Below the pieces are notes generated by a model, which saw only the letters and a program-made list of their open reading frames with translations, ran no database searches and was not told where the DNA came from. Position numbers and translations under genes: made by a program. From RGIG9115 sp045648165 (GTDB lineage Bacteria; Bacillota; Clostridia; UBA1381): 18,671 nucleotides of DNA. Where the stretch lies: positions 1 to 18,671 of the forward strand of contig JAZRNL010000010.1 of NCBI GenBank assembly GCA_045648165.1, given 5' to 3'. Positions 1 through 7,788 of the stretch are shown here, piece by piece. Numbering within the stretch: position 1 is the first letter of the stretch; every line of letters starts with the position of its first letter.

Positions 1-574
1 ACGGCTTCTCGTCCATGTGGTGGACATTTCGTCTATTGAAGGCAGAGACCCTGTGGAAGATTTCAAAATAATAAATAACGAGCTTTCTATGTACGATATG
101 GAGCTTGAAGAACGTCCCCAGATTATAGCGGCAAATAAAACCGATATTATCCAGGACGAGGAAGTCTATAACAGATTTTTGGAATTTGCACGTGGTGAAG
201 GCTATGAAGTGTTTCCGATTTCTGCGGCTACAGGATTGGGTGTAAACGAGCTTATGAAGCACGTTTATGAGGCTCTTTCGAAGCTTCCGCCTGTAAAAGA
301 ATTTGAGCCTGACCCTGAACCTTTCGAAGAAATCTACGACATATCTCAGGATAAGGGTTATGAAATTGAGATTGATGAAAATGGTGTTTATGTTATCAAA
401 GGCTCATGGATTGAAGCTGTGGGCGGAAGTGTAAACTTCTCTGACAGGGAATCTCTTCAATATTTCCAGCGTGCACTTACACGTAAGGGTGTTATTGATG
501 ACTTGGTTGAGATGGGAATCCAGGAGGATATGACCGTTCGTATAGGCGATCTGGAATTTGATTTTGTATGGTAA
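1..574 (+). CDS. obgE: GTPase ObgE/CgtA, C-terminal part (5' truncated by window edge)
   Basis: Obg GTPases act in late 50S ribosome assembly and stress control. The frame is open from base 2 (R-L-L-V-H-V-V-D-I-S), so the true start and the glycine-rich Obg fold lie outside the window. Visible are the end of the G domain with the guanine-specificity motif NKTD (codons around 135-146) and the SAA G5-like motif (around 222-232), followed by the Obg C-terminal (OCT) domain with the typical I-x-G-x-W-I-E-A and phenylalanine/tryptophan-rich end (D-F-V-W, stop at 572-574). The internal GTG at 17 is not a start. Identification is firm from motif order. The next gene has its own promoter and is not obviously co-regulated. 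Confidence 0.93.
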   Translation, partial: RLLVHVVDISSIEGRDPVEDFKIINNELSMYDMELEERPQIIAANKTDIIQDEEVYNRFLEFARGEGYEVFPISAATGLGVNELMKHVYEALSKLPPVKEFEPDPEPFEEIYDISQDKGYEIEIDENGVYVIKGSWIEAVGGSVNFSDRESLQYFQRALTRKGVIDDLVEMGIQEDMTVRIGDLEFDFVW

Positions 575-607
575 TTGAAAAAAATACAAAAAAAATGTAA
601 AAAACTA

Positions 608-636
608 TTGAAATTTTTGTAACTTTCTGTTAAAAT
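608..636 (+). promoter_or_regulatory. SigA-type promoter of the two-component operon
   Basis: TTGAAA at 608-613 and TAAAAT at 631-636 are separated by exactly 17 bases, matching the housekeeping consensus, with a predicted start near 643. The leader of about 54 nt ends in an AAAGGA ribosome site (682-686) before the ATG at 697. No terminator is visible after obgE, so some readthrough is possible. Confidence 0.75.
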
Positions 637-696
637 AGAAGGTAATATACAATGCCCATGCGTGGGTGGCAATGAAACCTGAAAGGAATTGATAGT

Positions 697-1410
697 ATGG
701 AAAGAAAAATCCTTATTATTGAGGATGAGCAGAACATAGTTGACATTTTGAAGTTCAATCTTCAGAAAGAAGGCTTTGAAACAATCGAAGCTTACGACGG
801 TGCAACGGGTCTTGAGCTTGCACTCACTGCAAATCCTAACCTCATACTACTTGATGTTATGCTTCCTCAGATGGACGGTTATGAAGTGTGCAGAAAAATC
901 AGAGAGGAACACTCTCAGGTGCCGATTATTATGCTTACTGCAAGAGAGGAAGAGCTTGATAAGGTTCTCGGTCTTGAACTTGGTGCTGACGATTATATGA
1001 CAAAGCCCTTTTCAATGCGTGAGCTTACTGCACGTGTTAAGGCTAATCTCAGAAGAGTTGCCCCTGCAAATCAGGACAAGACAGTTAAAACTCAGCCGGA
1101 TAACCTTATAGTTTCGGGTGATCTTACAATAAATACAGAGAGATATGAAGCAATCAAGAATAAAAAGGTGCTTGATATAACTCTTCGTGAGTTTGAACTT
1201 CTTAAATTTCTTGCCACACAGCCCGATAAGATTTTTTCAAGAGAAAAGCTTCTTGAAAATGTATGGGGCTATGAATACTACGGCGATGTAAGAACTGTAG
1301 ACGTTACCGTAAGAAGGCTAAGAGAAAAAATCGAGGATGATCCCAGTCTTCCTAAGTATATTATCACAAAGCGCGGAATCGGCTACTATTTTAATAAGAC
1401 AGAGGAATAA
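697..1410 (+). CDS. walR: OmpR/PhoB-family response regulator (WalR/PhoP-like)
   Basis: DNA-binding response regulator, 237 aa, the usual length. The receiver domain (about 1-120) has the acidic pair E9/D10, phosphoacceptor D53 in L-L-D-V-M-L-P, T81 and K103, so it should be phosphorylatable. The C-terminal winged helix (about 135-233) shows L-T-x-R-E-F-E-L-L and the end motif V-T-V-R-R-L-R-E-K-I-E then R-G-I-G-Y. It is preceded by GAAAGGA at a good distance and followed after 3 bases by the kinase gene, so the two form one operon. WalR (cell-wall homeostasis) is the favoured identity because a YycI-like gene follows the kinase; PhoP (phosphate response) is the alternative, since the families are close. 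Confidence 0.88.
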   Translation: MERKILIIEDEQNIVDILKFNLQKEGFETIEAYDGATGLELALTANPNLILLDVMLPQMDGYEVCRKIREEHSQVPIIMLTAREEELDKVLGLELGADDYMTKPFSMRELTARVKANLRRVAPANQDKTVKTQPDNLIVSGDLTINTERYEAIKNKKVLDITLREFELLKFLATQPDKIFSREKLLENVWGYEYYGDVRTVDVTVRRLREKIEDDPSLPKYIITKRGIGYYFNKTEE

Positions 1411-1413
1411 GCC

Positions 1414-3240
1414 TTGAATTATAAAAGTATAAAATGGAAAATCGGTCTGATGTTTGCACTTTGTATAGCAACCGTTCTAACGGTTGTGTGCGTATATCAG
1501 ACTGTTTCCGTGATTTACGGAGAAAAACAGGAATTTGAAGATTCTGTAAATGGTGTTTTTACAGAGGAATACATAAACGAGCTTTCAGGTATTGCCCATA
1601 GTGTTCAGTATACTGTAGACGGTGCGGAAAATTCGGGAGATTTTACAGTTAATATGGTAGAATCCGATAATACAGGAAAGCTTTACAATTCTGTGTGGGC
1701 ATATGCGGCAGATTTGGGTATAGGTAAGAGCAGACATATGTGTATACTCGATGGCTCAGGCTCACCGGTATACAGTACCAGTCGGAGTGTTATGGAAGAA
1801 GGTGTCGCAAAAACCTCATCGATTGTTGCAGCACTAAACGGTAATTTGGGTATTTCTACATCACTTCTGCAGATTTACTGTGACTATGCTCTTCCTGTGG
1901 GAACATCATCTGAAATTGTATATATATTTGACAGTGGAGATAGTTTGTATGGTAAAGTAAAAGATGTACTTTTTGTATATCTTTACAGTATGATTTTTGC
2001 ATTTGTTTTTTCTTTTTTTGCCGGTGTGTACCTTGCAGGTTCCGTAACCGGACCTTTAAAACGTATGACGGAGTGGGCGAAACAGCTTGCGGCGGGTAAT
2101 ACCGGCATCAAAGCTGACATCTCCGGAAACGATGAGCTCTCCGAGCTTTCCAAAACCCTTACTGAGATGGCATACAATCTTGATGCGGCAGGGGATGAGG
2201 TACGTCAGGAAAAAACAAAGCTTGAAACTATCCTTCAGACTATGAGCGACGGTCTCCTCACCTTTGATACCGAAGGCTATCTTATACATCATAATGAAGA
2301 AGCTAAAAGGCTTCTCGGCAGAAACTTTGTAGATGACATAGTTTTTGACGGCTTTTTTAAAGAAATTAATGTAAATATAACAATGGGCGACCTTCTTTAT
2401 ATGGATTCTGAAATGGTTACTGAACGCCATGTTACCCTGGATAAAGAGCGTTATATTGTTATGAATTTCAAACCCTTCAAGTTAAATGGCAAGGTTGCAG
2501 GTATAGTGGTTGTACTTCACGATATGACGAAGCAGGAAAAGCTTGAACAGTCTCGGCGTGGGTTTGTGGCAGACGTTTCACACGAGCTTCGCACACCTAT
2601 TACAACAATAAAATCCTACGCAGAAACTCTTATCGACAGTACAGAGGAGCATAACGACCTTACAAGACGTTTTCTTGGAGTTATTGCTTCTGAATCTGAC
2701 AGAATGGCGCGTCTTATAAGCGATTTGCTCACTCTGTCTTCCCTTGATAATAAGCATACTACGTATAAAATGCCTGAAGAAATTGATATACGAAAGATGC
2801 TTGTGGCAGTAACTGAAAGGTTCCAGATTTCTGCAGAAAAAAAAGAGCAGACGCTTGTATATAATCCCATTAATGATATTCCCACAATTATAGGTGACCC
2901 TGATGCCTTAGAACGTATTTTTATTAATATTATCGGCAATGCGGTAAAGTATACCCAGGAGGGTGGAAGGATAGAAGTTTATTCCAGTAAGGTATATAAC
3001 GATATATGTGTTAAAGTTGCTGATAACGGAATAGGTATTTCGGAAGAAAATCTCCCCCATATTTTTGACAGATTTTATCGTGTGGATAAAGCCCGTTCGA
3101 GGGATACGGGAGGTACAGGTCTTGGTCTTGCTATTGCAAAACAGACTATTGAAACTTCATTCAAAGGGAAAATTAAAATCAACAGTGAGGTTGGAAAGGG
3201 TACAGAGGTAAGTATAAGCATACCTGTATCCTCATCTTAA
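1414..3240 (+). CDS. walK: Membrane sensor histidine kinase (WalK-like)
   Basis: Partner kinase of the upstream regulator, 608 aa, apparently starting at a TTG (1414) three bases after the preceding stop, consistent with translational coupling. Order of parts: TM1 (about 11-32), extracytoplasmic sensor region of about 150 aa, TM2 (about 185-209), HAMP (about 210-262), PAS domain (about 270-375), HisKA with phospho-acceptor H390 in S-H-E-L-R-T-P, and HATPase_c with N-box around N509 (N-I-I-G-N-A-V-K-Y), G1 D-N-G-I-G, F-box F-D-R-F-Y and G2 G-T-G-L-G-L. All catalytic motifs are intact. The HAMP-PAS-HisKA arrangement is typical of WalK/PhoR kinases of Firmicutes. The ligand cannot be told from sequence. 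Confidence 0.9.
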   Translation: MNYKSIKWKIGLMFALCIATVLTVVCVYQTVSVIYGEKQEFEDSVNGVFTEEYINELSGIAHSVQYTVDGAENSGDFTVNMVESDNTGKLYNSVWAYAADLGIGKSRHMCILDGSGSPVYSTSRSVMEEGVAKTSSIVAALNGNLGISTSLLQIYCDYALPVGTSSEIVYIFDSGDSLYGKVKDVLFVYLYSMIFAFVFSFFAGVYLAGSVTGPLKRMTEWAKQLAAGNTGIKADISGNDELSELSKTLTEMAYNLDAAGDEVRQEKTKLETILQTMSDGLLTFDTEGYLIHHNEEAKRLLGRNFVDDIVFDGFFKEINVNITMGDLLYMDSEMVTERHVTLDKERYIVMNFKPFKLNGKVAGIVVVLHDMTKQEKLEQSRRGFVADVSHELRTPITTIKSYAETLIDSTEEHNDLTRRFLGVIASESDRMARLISDLLTLSSLDNKHTTYKMPEEIDIRKMLVAVTERFQISAEKKEQTLVYNPINDIPTIIGDPDALERIFINIIGNAVKYTQEGGRIEVYSSKVYNDICVKVADNGIGISEENLPHIFDRFYRVDKARSRDTGGTGLGLAIAKQTIETSFKGKIKINSEVGKGTEVSISIPVSSS

Positions 3241-3245
3241 AATCT

Positions 3246-4016
3246 ATGAAGCTTTTTAAAAGAACGAGTATAACTCTTTCCATACTTATAATTCTGTTAT
3301 GGACGTTTTTGTTTGCTTGGGTATATTATCCTTCAAACAATTCCCGTATTACAGATGTGGAAAAGGAGCAAACAAAAATATTGCTTAAAGAAAGCAATAT
3401 AAAAGTTGAGGATGTTTTTCTCAGCCGTAAAGGCAAGGCGCTTGGTATTCCTGAAGTAAAATATGTTGTTGCAGACGGAACTGCTTTGGAGAAAGCTTGT
3501 GATGATGGAAAAATAAAAAAAGATGCCGAGAACGAATATAGTTTTGACGAATCTTATATAACCGTTTATGATGAAATAGTTATTATAGAGGGAAAGTGTA
3601 AGTATTCAGAGGATGTGACGGAGGCTACGGCACTTTCAAAAGCAGAAAAACTCGTTGCATGGCTGGGCCTTTCACAAAAAACTATGTCGGCTTTTGTTAC
3701 TAATCAAAAAGATAAAATTAGTGTTACCTTTATTCCTGAGTATAATGGAAGACGCATATTTGATTGCAAAATAAGTGTGTATTTTTACAAAAATGGTAAA
3801 TACCGTGTCCAGACGGTGCCTGTTAAACTTAAAAATACGGGTGAGACAGAGCTTGGAATTTCTTCTTGTTCAGCACTTGCCGAACTTGCTATGTCAGATG
3901 TTGCAAACGGCTCGGAAATAAGGGAGATGAACTTCGGCTATAAAACGGACGGAAACAAATTGATTCCTGTATGGGAAATAAAAGCCACTGATGGAAACGT
4001 ATATTATGTAAACTAA
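3246..4016 (+). CDS. YycI/YycH-like membrane-anchored regulatory protein
   Basis: A 256-aa protein with a short basic N-terminus, one transmembrane segment (about 7-29) and a long extracytoplasmic part with charged, beta-rich sequence. It begins 5 bases after the kinase stop with no clear ribosome site, so translation is probably coupled. In WalRK operons the single-pass proteins YycH and YycI sit directly downstream and modulate the kinase in the membrane. Position, topology, size and the C-terminal repeat-like segment ending I-P-V-W-E-I-K-A-T-D-G support a YycI-like role. Sequence resemblance is moderate, so the family name is an inference. It is the last gene of the operon, followed by a strong terminator. 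Confidence 0.6.
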   Translation: MKLFKRTSITLSILIILLWTFLFAWVYYPSNNSRITDVEKEQTKILLKESNIKVEDVFLSRKGKALGIPEVKYVVADGTALEKACDDGKIKKDAENEYSFDESYITVYDEIVIIEGKCKYSEDVTEATALSKAEKLVAWLGLSQKTMSAFVTNQKDKISVTFIPEYNGRRIFDCKISVYFYKNGKYRVQTVPVKLKNTGETELGISSCSALAELAMSDVANGSEIREMNFGYKTDGNKLIPVWEIKATDGNVYYVN

Positions 4017-4020
4017 ATCG

Positions 4021-4051
4021 AATGTTGCGGCATTTGCTGCAACATTTTTTT
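4021..4051 (+). terminator. Rho-independent terminator of the two-component operon
   Basis: An 11-bp stem (4021-4031 with 4036-4046, one G-U pair) with the 4-base loop ATTT runs straight into seven T (4045-4051). It separates the housekeeping operon from the microcompartment locus. Confidence 0.9.
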
Positions 4052-4131
4052 ATTAACATAAAAGCTACCTATATTTTTATTATAAGCTTATGTCATGAAT
4101 TTAATTTGATGCAATAAAATCAATTTTTGTT

Positions 4132-4267
4132 TGTTTTTGGAAATTTGGTTTATTTTTCTGTGTTTTTGTGGTTTTTTGAACTGAAATGTTGAAAAAATGT
4201 AATATTTTTTTAAAAATGTATTGACTTTTTCTTTGTTTTCATTTATAATTGAATGTGTATGTTTTTG
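4132..4267 (+). promoter_or_regulatory. Candidate operator repeats around the dehydratase promoter
   Basis: TGTTTTTG occurs at 4132-4139, 4161-4168 and 4260-4267, and CTTTTTCTTTGTTT fills the spacer between -35 and -10 (4225-4238). The last 13 bases of that spacer motif recur in inverted orientation twice upstream of the aldolase promoter. Gram-positive DeoR-family repressors are known to bind T-rich TGTTT-type repeats, and a DeoR-family gene lies at the end of the locus, so it is the obvious candidate. Low base complexity makes chance matches likely. Confidence 0.4.
4221..4249 (+). promoter_or_regulatory. Near-consensus SigA promoter for dehydratase-activase operon
   Basis: TTGACT (4221-4226), 17-base spacer, TATAAT (4244-4249). 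Predicted transcript start near 4256, giving a leader of about 80 nt with a hairpin. Such a strong core promoter implies that control is by repression. Confidence 0.85.
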
Positions 4268-4278
4268 TTTAGTTGAAA

Positions 4279-4303
4279 GGTGAGGCAGATTTAGCTGCTC
4301 ACC
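4279..4303 (+). promoter_or_regulatory. 5'-leader hairpin of the glycyl radical enzyme mRNA
   Basis: GGTGAGGCAG (4279-4288) pairs with CTGCTCACC (4295-4303): 9 bp with one bulged G and a 6-base loop. No T-run follows, so it is not a terminator. Its 5' arm overlaps an SD-like AAAGGTGAGG that has no start codon at a usable distance. It may stabilise the mRNA or act in translation control. Confidence 0.5.
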
Positions 4304-4337
4304 GCTTAAAATTAAATTGAAAGGCAGTGGCAATTGT

Positions 4338-6860
4338 ATGGAAAAATATTATAGCCAACCTGTTGCTAAGAGCGAGCGTATCGATAAGCTTAAAGATGCA
4401 CTTTTTGCTGAAGAACCCCGTCTTGAGGCTGACAGAGTAGTTATTATTACACAGTCCTACAAAAACAGCGAAAAAGAACCTATGATAAAAAGACGTGCTC
4501 ACGCATTCAGGGATATTTGCGAAAAGCTTCCTATTACAATACGTGACAACGAACTCATAGTAGGCTCAAATTCAATCCGACCAAAAAGCTGTCAGGTATA
4601 CCCCGAATTTTCTTTCGAGTGGCTTGAAACAGAGTACGAAACTATTACAACACGTAGTGCAGACCCATTCTCAATTTCGGAAGAGACTAAAAAGCTTTTT
4701 AAGGAGAACCTTCCTTATTGGAGAGGTAAGACGACAAATGAGCTTGCCACCTCCTATATGGCTCCCGAAACTATCACAGCTATGGAGCATAATATTTTTA
4801 CTGTTGGTAACTACTACTACAATGGTGTAGGGCATATAACCGTAAAATATGACGAAGTTCTTAAAATAGGTTTTTCAGGAATTGAAAAGAAGGCAAGAGC
4901 AGCTCTTGCAGAGCTTTCTAAGGGTGATAAGGAATATGTTAAGCGCAGTGCATTTCTTGAAAGTGTTATAGAATGTACACAGGCTGTTGTTACATATGCA
5001 AGAAGATACTCTGCACTTGCAGCTGATATGGCGGCAAAGTGCGCTGACCCTGTCCGTAAGGAAGAGCTTTTGCAGATTTCAAGAAACTGTGCAAAGGTGC
5101 CTGAATTTGGTGCTACAAGCTTCTATGAAGCATGTCAGTCATTCTGGTTTGTTCAGCTTCTTATTCAGACCGAGAGTAACGGACATTCGATTTCCCCCGG
5201 ACGCTTTGACCAGTATATGTATCCTTATTATAAAAATGACCTTGACCGTGGAGTTATTACCCGTGAAAAGGCTCAGGAATATATCGACTGTGTATGGATT
5301 AAGTTAAACGATGTAACAAAGGTGCGTGACCGTGCATCTGCAGAAGGCTTTGCAGGTTATGGTACATTCCAGAACCTTATAGTAGGCGGTCAGGATAAAT
5401 ACGGCGAGGATAAAACAAACGACCTTTCGTTTATGTGTATCACTGCTTCTATGCATGTAATGCTTCCTCAGCCTTCGCTTTCTATGAGAGTGTGGAACGG
5501 CACTCCTTACGAGCTTATGGTACATGCAGCTAACCTTACAAAAACAGGTATCGGACTTCCTGCTTACTATAACGACGAGGTTATTATTCCTGCTCTTCAG
5601 AACAGAGGTCTTACAATCGAAGACGCAAGAGAGTACAACATAATCGGATGTGTTGAGCCTCAGAAGATGGGTAAAACAAACGGATGGCACGATTCTGCAT
5701 TCTTCAATATGTGCCGTCCTCTTGAACTTGTTTTCTCAAACGGTGTTGATAACGGCAAGCAGATAAGTATTCAGACAGGTGACGTTACACAAATGTCAAC
5801 CTTTGAAGAGTTCTATGATGCATATAAAAAGCAGGCGGCATATCTTATAGAGCTTATGGTAAATGCAGACAATGCAGTTGATATGGCGCATAGTCAGAGA
5901 TGTCCTCTTCCTTTCCTTTCATCAATGGTTGATGATTGTATTGCAAACGGAAAGTCTGTTGAAGAAGGCGGTGCGGTTTATAACTTCACAGGCCCTCAGG
6001 GCTTCGGTGTTGCCAATATGGCAGACTCATTGTATGCGGTGAAGAAGCTTGTGTTTGACGAAAAGAAAATCACAATGGCAGAGCTCAAAGCTGCTCTTGA
6101 AAATAACTTTGGCAAGGATGCCGGTAGTGGCAACGATGCAATAAAAGTTACAACAGAAATTGTTAAAACTCTTGCAGAAAAGGGAATAGATGTGGGCGAA
6201 GAACAGATAAAGAGTATTTTTGAAAAAGTATCATCATCTGTTGGTGGCTCAAACTGTCACGCTCGTGTTCGTGATATGATAATGGAAATACCTAAGTTCG
6301 GTAATGATATTCCTGAGGTTGATGCATTTGCGAGAGATGTGGCTTATACATATACAAAGCCTGTTGAGAAGTATACTAATCCCAGAGGCGGAAGATATCA
6401 GGCAGGTCTTTATCCTGTATCTGCAAACGTTCCCCTCGGCGCCCAGACGGGCGCAACTCCTGACGGACGATATGCATATACGCCAGTAGCAGACGGCGTA
6501 AGCCCCACTGCCGGAAGAGATGTAAACGGACCTACCACTTCTGCAAACTCAGTTTCAAAACTCGACCACTATATTGCTTCAAACGGTACCCTCTTTAATA
6601 TGAAATTTCATCCCTCTGCTCTTGAAGGTGCATCAGGAATTGACAGTTTCATAAATCTTATAAGAGGCTTCTTCGACCAGAAGGGAAGTCATGTGCAGTT
6701 TAATGTGGTAAGCCGCGAAACGCTTATTGATGCACAGAAGAACCCAGAGAAATATAAGAGCCTTGTTGTAAGAGTTGCAGGCTACAGCGCGTTGTTTACA
6801 ACTCTTTCAAAATCTCTTCAGGACGATATTATAAACAGAACAGAGCAACAGGGCTTTTGA
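4338..6860 (+). CDS. B12-independent 1,2-propanediol (diol) dehydratase, glycyl radical enzyme
   Basis: Cytosolic/microcompartment glycyl radical enzyme that would dehydrate (S)-1,2-propanediol to propionaldehyde. From ATG 4338 it is 840 aa, the normal length. Visible active-site residues: H166 (G-V-G-H), H283/S284 (N-G-H-S-I-S-P-G-R), thiyl cysteine C438 and E440 (G-C-V-E-P), H451/D452 (G-W-H-D), and the radical glycine G815 in R-V-A-G-Y-S, 25 residues from the C-terminus. The H-D at +13/+14 from the cysteine is the glycerol/propanediol dehydratase signature; choline lyase CutC has Thr there and pyruvate formate-lyase lacks the set. An in-frame TTG at 4317 would add 7 residues, but the only SD-like sequence (GAAAGG, 4319-4324) favours ATG 4338, at a rather long 13-base spacing. 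Glycerol is a possible alternative substrate, but the aldolase partner favours propanediol. Confidence 0.93.
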   Translation: MEKYYSQPVAKSERIDKLKDALFAEEPRLEADRVVIITQSYKNSEKEPMIKRRAHAFRDICEKLPITIRDNELIVGSNSIRPKSCQVYPEFSFEWLETEYETITTRSADPFSISEETKKLFKENLPYWRGKTTNELATSYMAPETITAMEHNIFTVGNYYYNGVGHITVKYDEVLKIGFSGIEKKARAALAELSKGDKEYVKRSAFLESVIECTQAVVTYARRYSALAADMAAKCADPVRKEELLQISRNCAKVPEFGATSFYEACQSFWFVQLLIQTESNGHSISPGRFDQYMYPYYKNDLDRGVITREKAQEYIDCVWIKLNDVTKVRDRASAEGFAGYGTFQNLIVGGQDKYGEDKTNDLSFMCITASMHVMLPQPSLSMRVWNGTPYELMVHAANLTKTGIGLPAYYNDEVIIPALQNRGLTIEDAREYNIIGCVEPQKMGKTNGWHDSAFFNMCRPLELVFSNGVDNGKQISIQTGDVTQMSTFEEFYDAYKKQAAYLIELMVNADNAVDMAHSQRCPLPFLSSMVDDCIANGKSVEEGGAVYNFTGPQGFGVANMADSLYAVKKLVFDEKKITMAELKAALENNFGKDAGSGNDAIKVTTEIVKTLAEKGIDVGEEQIKSIFEKVSSSVGGSNCHARVRDMIMEIPKFGNDIPEVDAFARDVAYTYTKPVEKYTNPRGGRYQAGLYPVSANVPLGAQTGATPDGRYAYTPVADGVSPTAGRDVNGPTTSANSVSKLDHYIASNGTLFNMKFHPSALEGASGIDSFINLIRGFFDQKGSHVQFNVVSRETLIDAQKNPEKYKSLVVRVAGYSALFTTLSKSLQDDIINRTEQQGF

Positions 6861-6875
6861 TAGAAAGGAACCGTA

Positions 6876-7658
6876 ATGGACTACTTGAATGTTAAAGGAA
6901 GAATTTTTGATATTCAGCGGTTTTCTGTTCATGACGGCCCGGGCATAAGAACTATAGTCTTTTTAAAAGGTTGTAAGCTCCGTTGCAGATGGTGTTGTAA
7001 TCCGGAATCTCAGTCCTATGAGATTGAATCTATGATAACCGGCGGCAAGGAAAAAATTATGGGACGGGATGTAACTGTTAAGGAAATCCTTGATGAGGTG
7101 ATTCGTGACCGCATTTATTACAGACGCTCGGGGGGAGGTCTTACTCTTTCCGGAGGTGAATTTCTTTGCCAACCCGACTTTTCCGAGGCGCTTCTTAAAG
7201 CTGCAAAGGAATGGGGAATAAACACGGCGGTGGAAACGACTTCTTGTGCGCCTTATGAAACAATAGAGCGTATGCTCCCCTATATTGATAACTATCTCAT
7301 GGATGTGAAGCATACAAATTCTGCAAAGCATAAGGAGTTTACAGGTGTTCCCAATGAGCTTATGCTTGCAAATGCGAGACGTCTGGCTCACGATGCCAAC
7401 AACTTTGTGGTAAGAGTTCCCGTTATTCCCGGCTTCAACGACACGGAGGACGAAATTGCAGATATAAGCAAGTTTGCTGCCTCTGTTGGTGCAAAGAAAC
7501 TCCATCTTCTTCCTTATCATAGGCTTGGTAAGGATAAGTACGAAGGTCTTGGCAGGGAATATCTTATGGGTGATGCACCGCTTCATTCAAAAGAGCATAT
7601 AGAGCTTTTAAGAAGTGTTGCCGACCGTTCGGGAATCAAGGTTGAGATTGGCGGATAG
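6876..7658 (+). CDS. Glycyl radical enzyme activase (radical SAM)
   Basis: Generates the glycyl radical on the upstream dehydratase using S-adenosylmethionine and a [4Fe-4S] cluster. 260 aa, starting 15 bases after the dehydratase stop with a good GAAAGGA site (6863-6869). The N-terminus has the activase signature D-G-P-G-I-R-T and the cluster motif C33-x3-C37-x2-C40 followed by N-P-E-S. The GGE motif reads S-G-G-E-F where most relatives have S-G-G-E-P. The protein lacks the Cys-rich ferredoxin-like insert (two extra clusters) common in activases of diol dehydratases and other non-PFL glycyl radical enzymes: there is no cysteine between C41 and the SGGE region. In that it resembles the short PFL activase. 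No encapsulation peptide is apparent. Confidence 0.92.
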   Translation: MDYLNVKGRIFDIQRFSVHDGPGIRTIVFLKGCKLRCRWCCNPESQSYEIESMITGGKEKIMGRDVTVKEILDEVIRDRIYYRRSGGGLTLSGGEFLCQPDFSEALLKAAKEWGINTAVETTSCAPYETIERMLPYIDNYLMDVKHTNSAKHKEFTGVPNELMLANARRLAHDANNFVVRVPVIPGFNDTEDEIADISKFAASVGAKKLHLLPYHRLGKDKYEGLGREYLMGDAPLHSKEHIELLRSVADRSGIKVEIGG

Positions 7659-7664
7659 CAGAAA

Positions 7665-7701
7665 GCACTGAAACTTTGTTACAAAAATATCATTTTAGTG
7701 C
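7665..7701 (+). other. Weak hairpin between activase and aldolase operon promoter
   Basis: GCACTGAAA (7665-7673) can pair with TTTTAGTGC (7693-7701): 9 bp including one G-U, with a 19-base loop. No T-run follows, so it is at best a weak or Rho-assisted end for the first operon, or an operator. It lies in the 190-base gap 7659-7848, which otherwise holds the A-rich repeats and the promoter. Confidence 0.3.
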
Positions 7702-7709
7702 GATATTAA

Positions 7710-7757
7710 CAAAAACAAAGAAAAACAAAAATAAAAACAAAAAAAACAAAGAAAAAC
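7710..7757 (+). promoter_or_regulatory. A-rich candidate operator repeats upstream of the aldolase promoter
   Basis: AAACAAAGAAAAAC occurs twice without change (7713-7726 and 7744-7757), 31 bases apart, or about three helical turns. CAAAAACA occurs at 7710-7717 and again downstream of the -10 at 7804-7811. AAACAAAGAAAAA is the exact reverse complement of 13 bases (4226-4238) inside the dehydratase promoter, and CAAAAACA is the reverse complement of the TGTTTTTG boxes there. A common regulator, most simply the DeoR-family protein of this locus, is inferred. Homopolymer-like composition is the main caution. Confidence 0.42.
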
Positions 7758-7759
7758 CA

Positions 7760-7788
7760 TTGACAAAGTTAAGTAATTGTTGTATAAT
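7760..7788 (+). promoter_or_regulatory. Perfect-consensus SigA promoter for the shell/enzyme operon
   Basis: TTGACA (7760-7765), 17-base spacer, TATAAT (7783-7788), which is a full match to consensus. The start would be near 7795 and the leader about 54 nt, with AAAGGAG (7834-7840) before ATG 7849. It divides the locus into two transcription units whose genes must act together. Confidence 0.88.

Larger units (their letters stand above)
4052..4337 (+). other. Non-coding leader region upstream of the glycyl radical enzyme
   Basis: With the terminator this makes about 320 bases without a gene. It is strongly AT-rich and T-biased on the + strand. It contains three TGTTTTTG copies (4132-4139, 4161-4168, 4260-4267), a near-consensus promoter (4221-4249), a leader hairpin (4279-4303) and a twice-repeated TTGAAAGG (4273-4280, 4317-4324). 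No credible small ORF was seen. Confidence 0.7.

Noticed and set aside
654..667. Small hairpin in the walR leader (GCCCA-TGCG-TGGGT)
   Set aside because: Only 5 bp with one G-U pair and no T-run; too weak to call a regulatory element.
404..672. Minus-strand ORFs over the end of obgE
   Set aside because: They are shadows of obgE coding sequence and its A-rich 3' flank; no ribosome sites and low-complexity Phe/Ser-rich products.
4317..4337. TTG 4317 as the start of the glycyl radical enzyme
   Set aside because: No Shine-Dalgarno upstream of 4317, whereas GAAAGG overlaps it and can serve ATG 4338; the resulting 840 aa fits the family.
6963..7586. 207-aa minus-strand ORF opposite the activase
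   Set aside because: Lies wholly inside a well-supported radical SAM gene in the opposite strand; product has no recognisable fold and no ribosome site.
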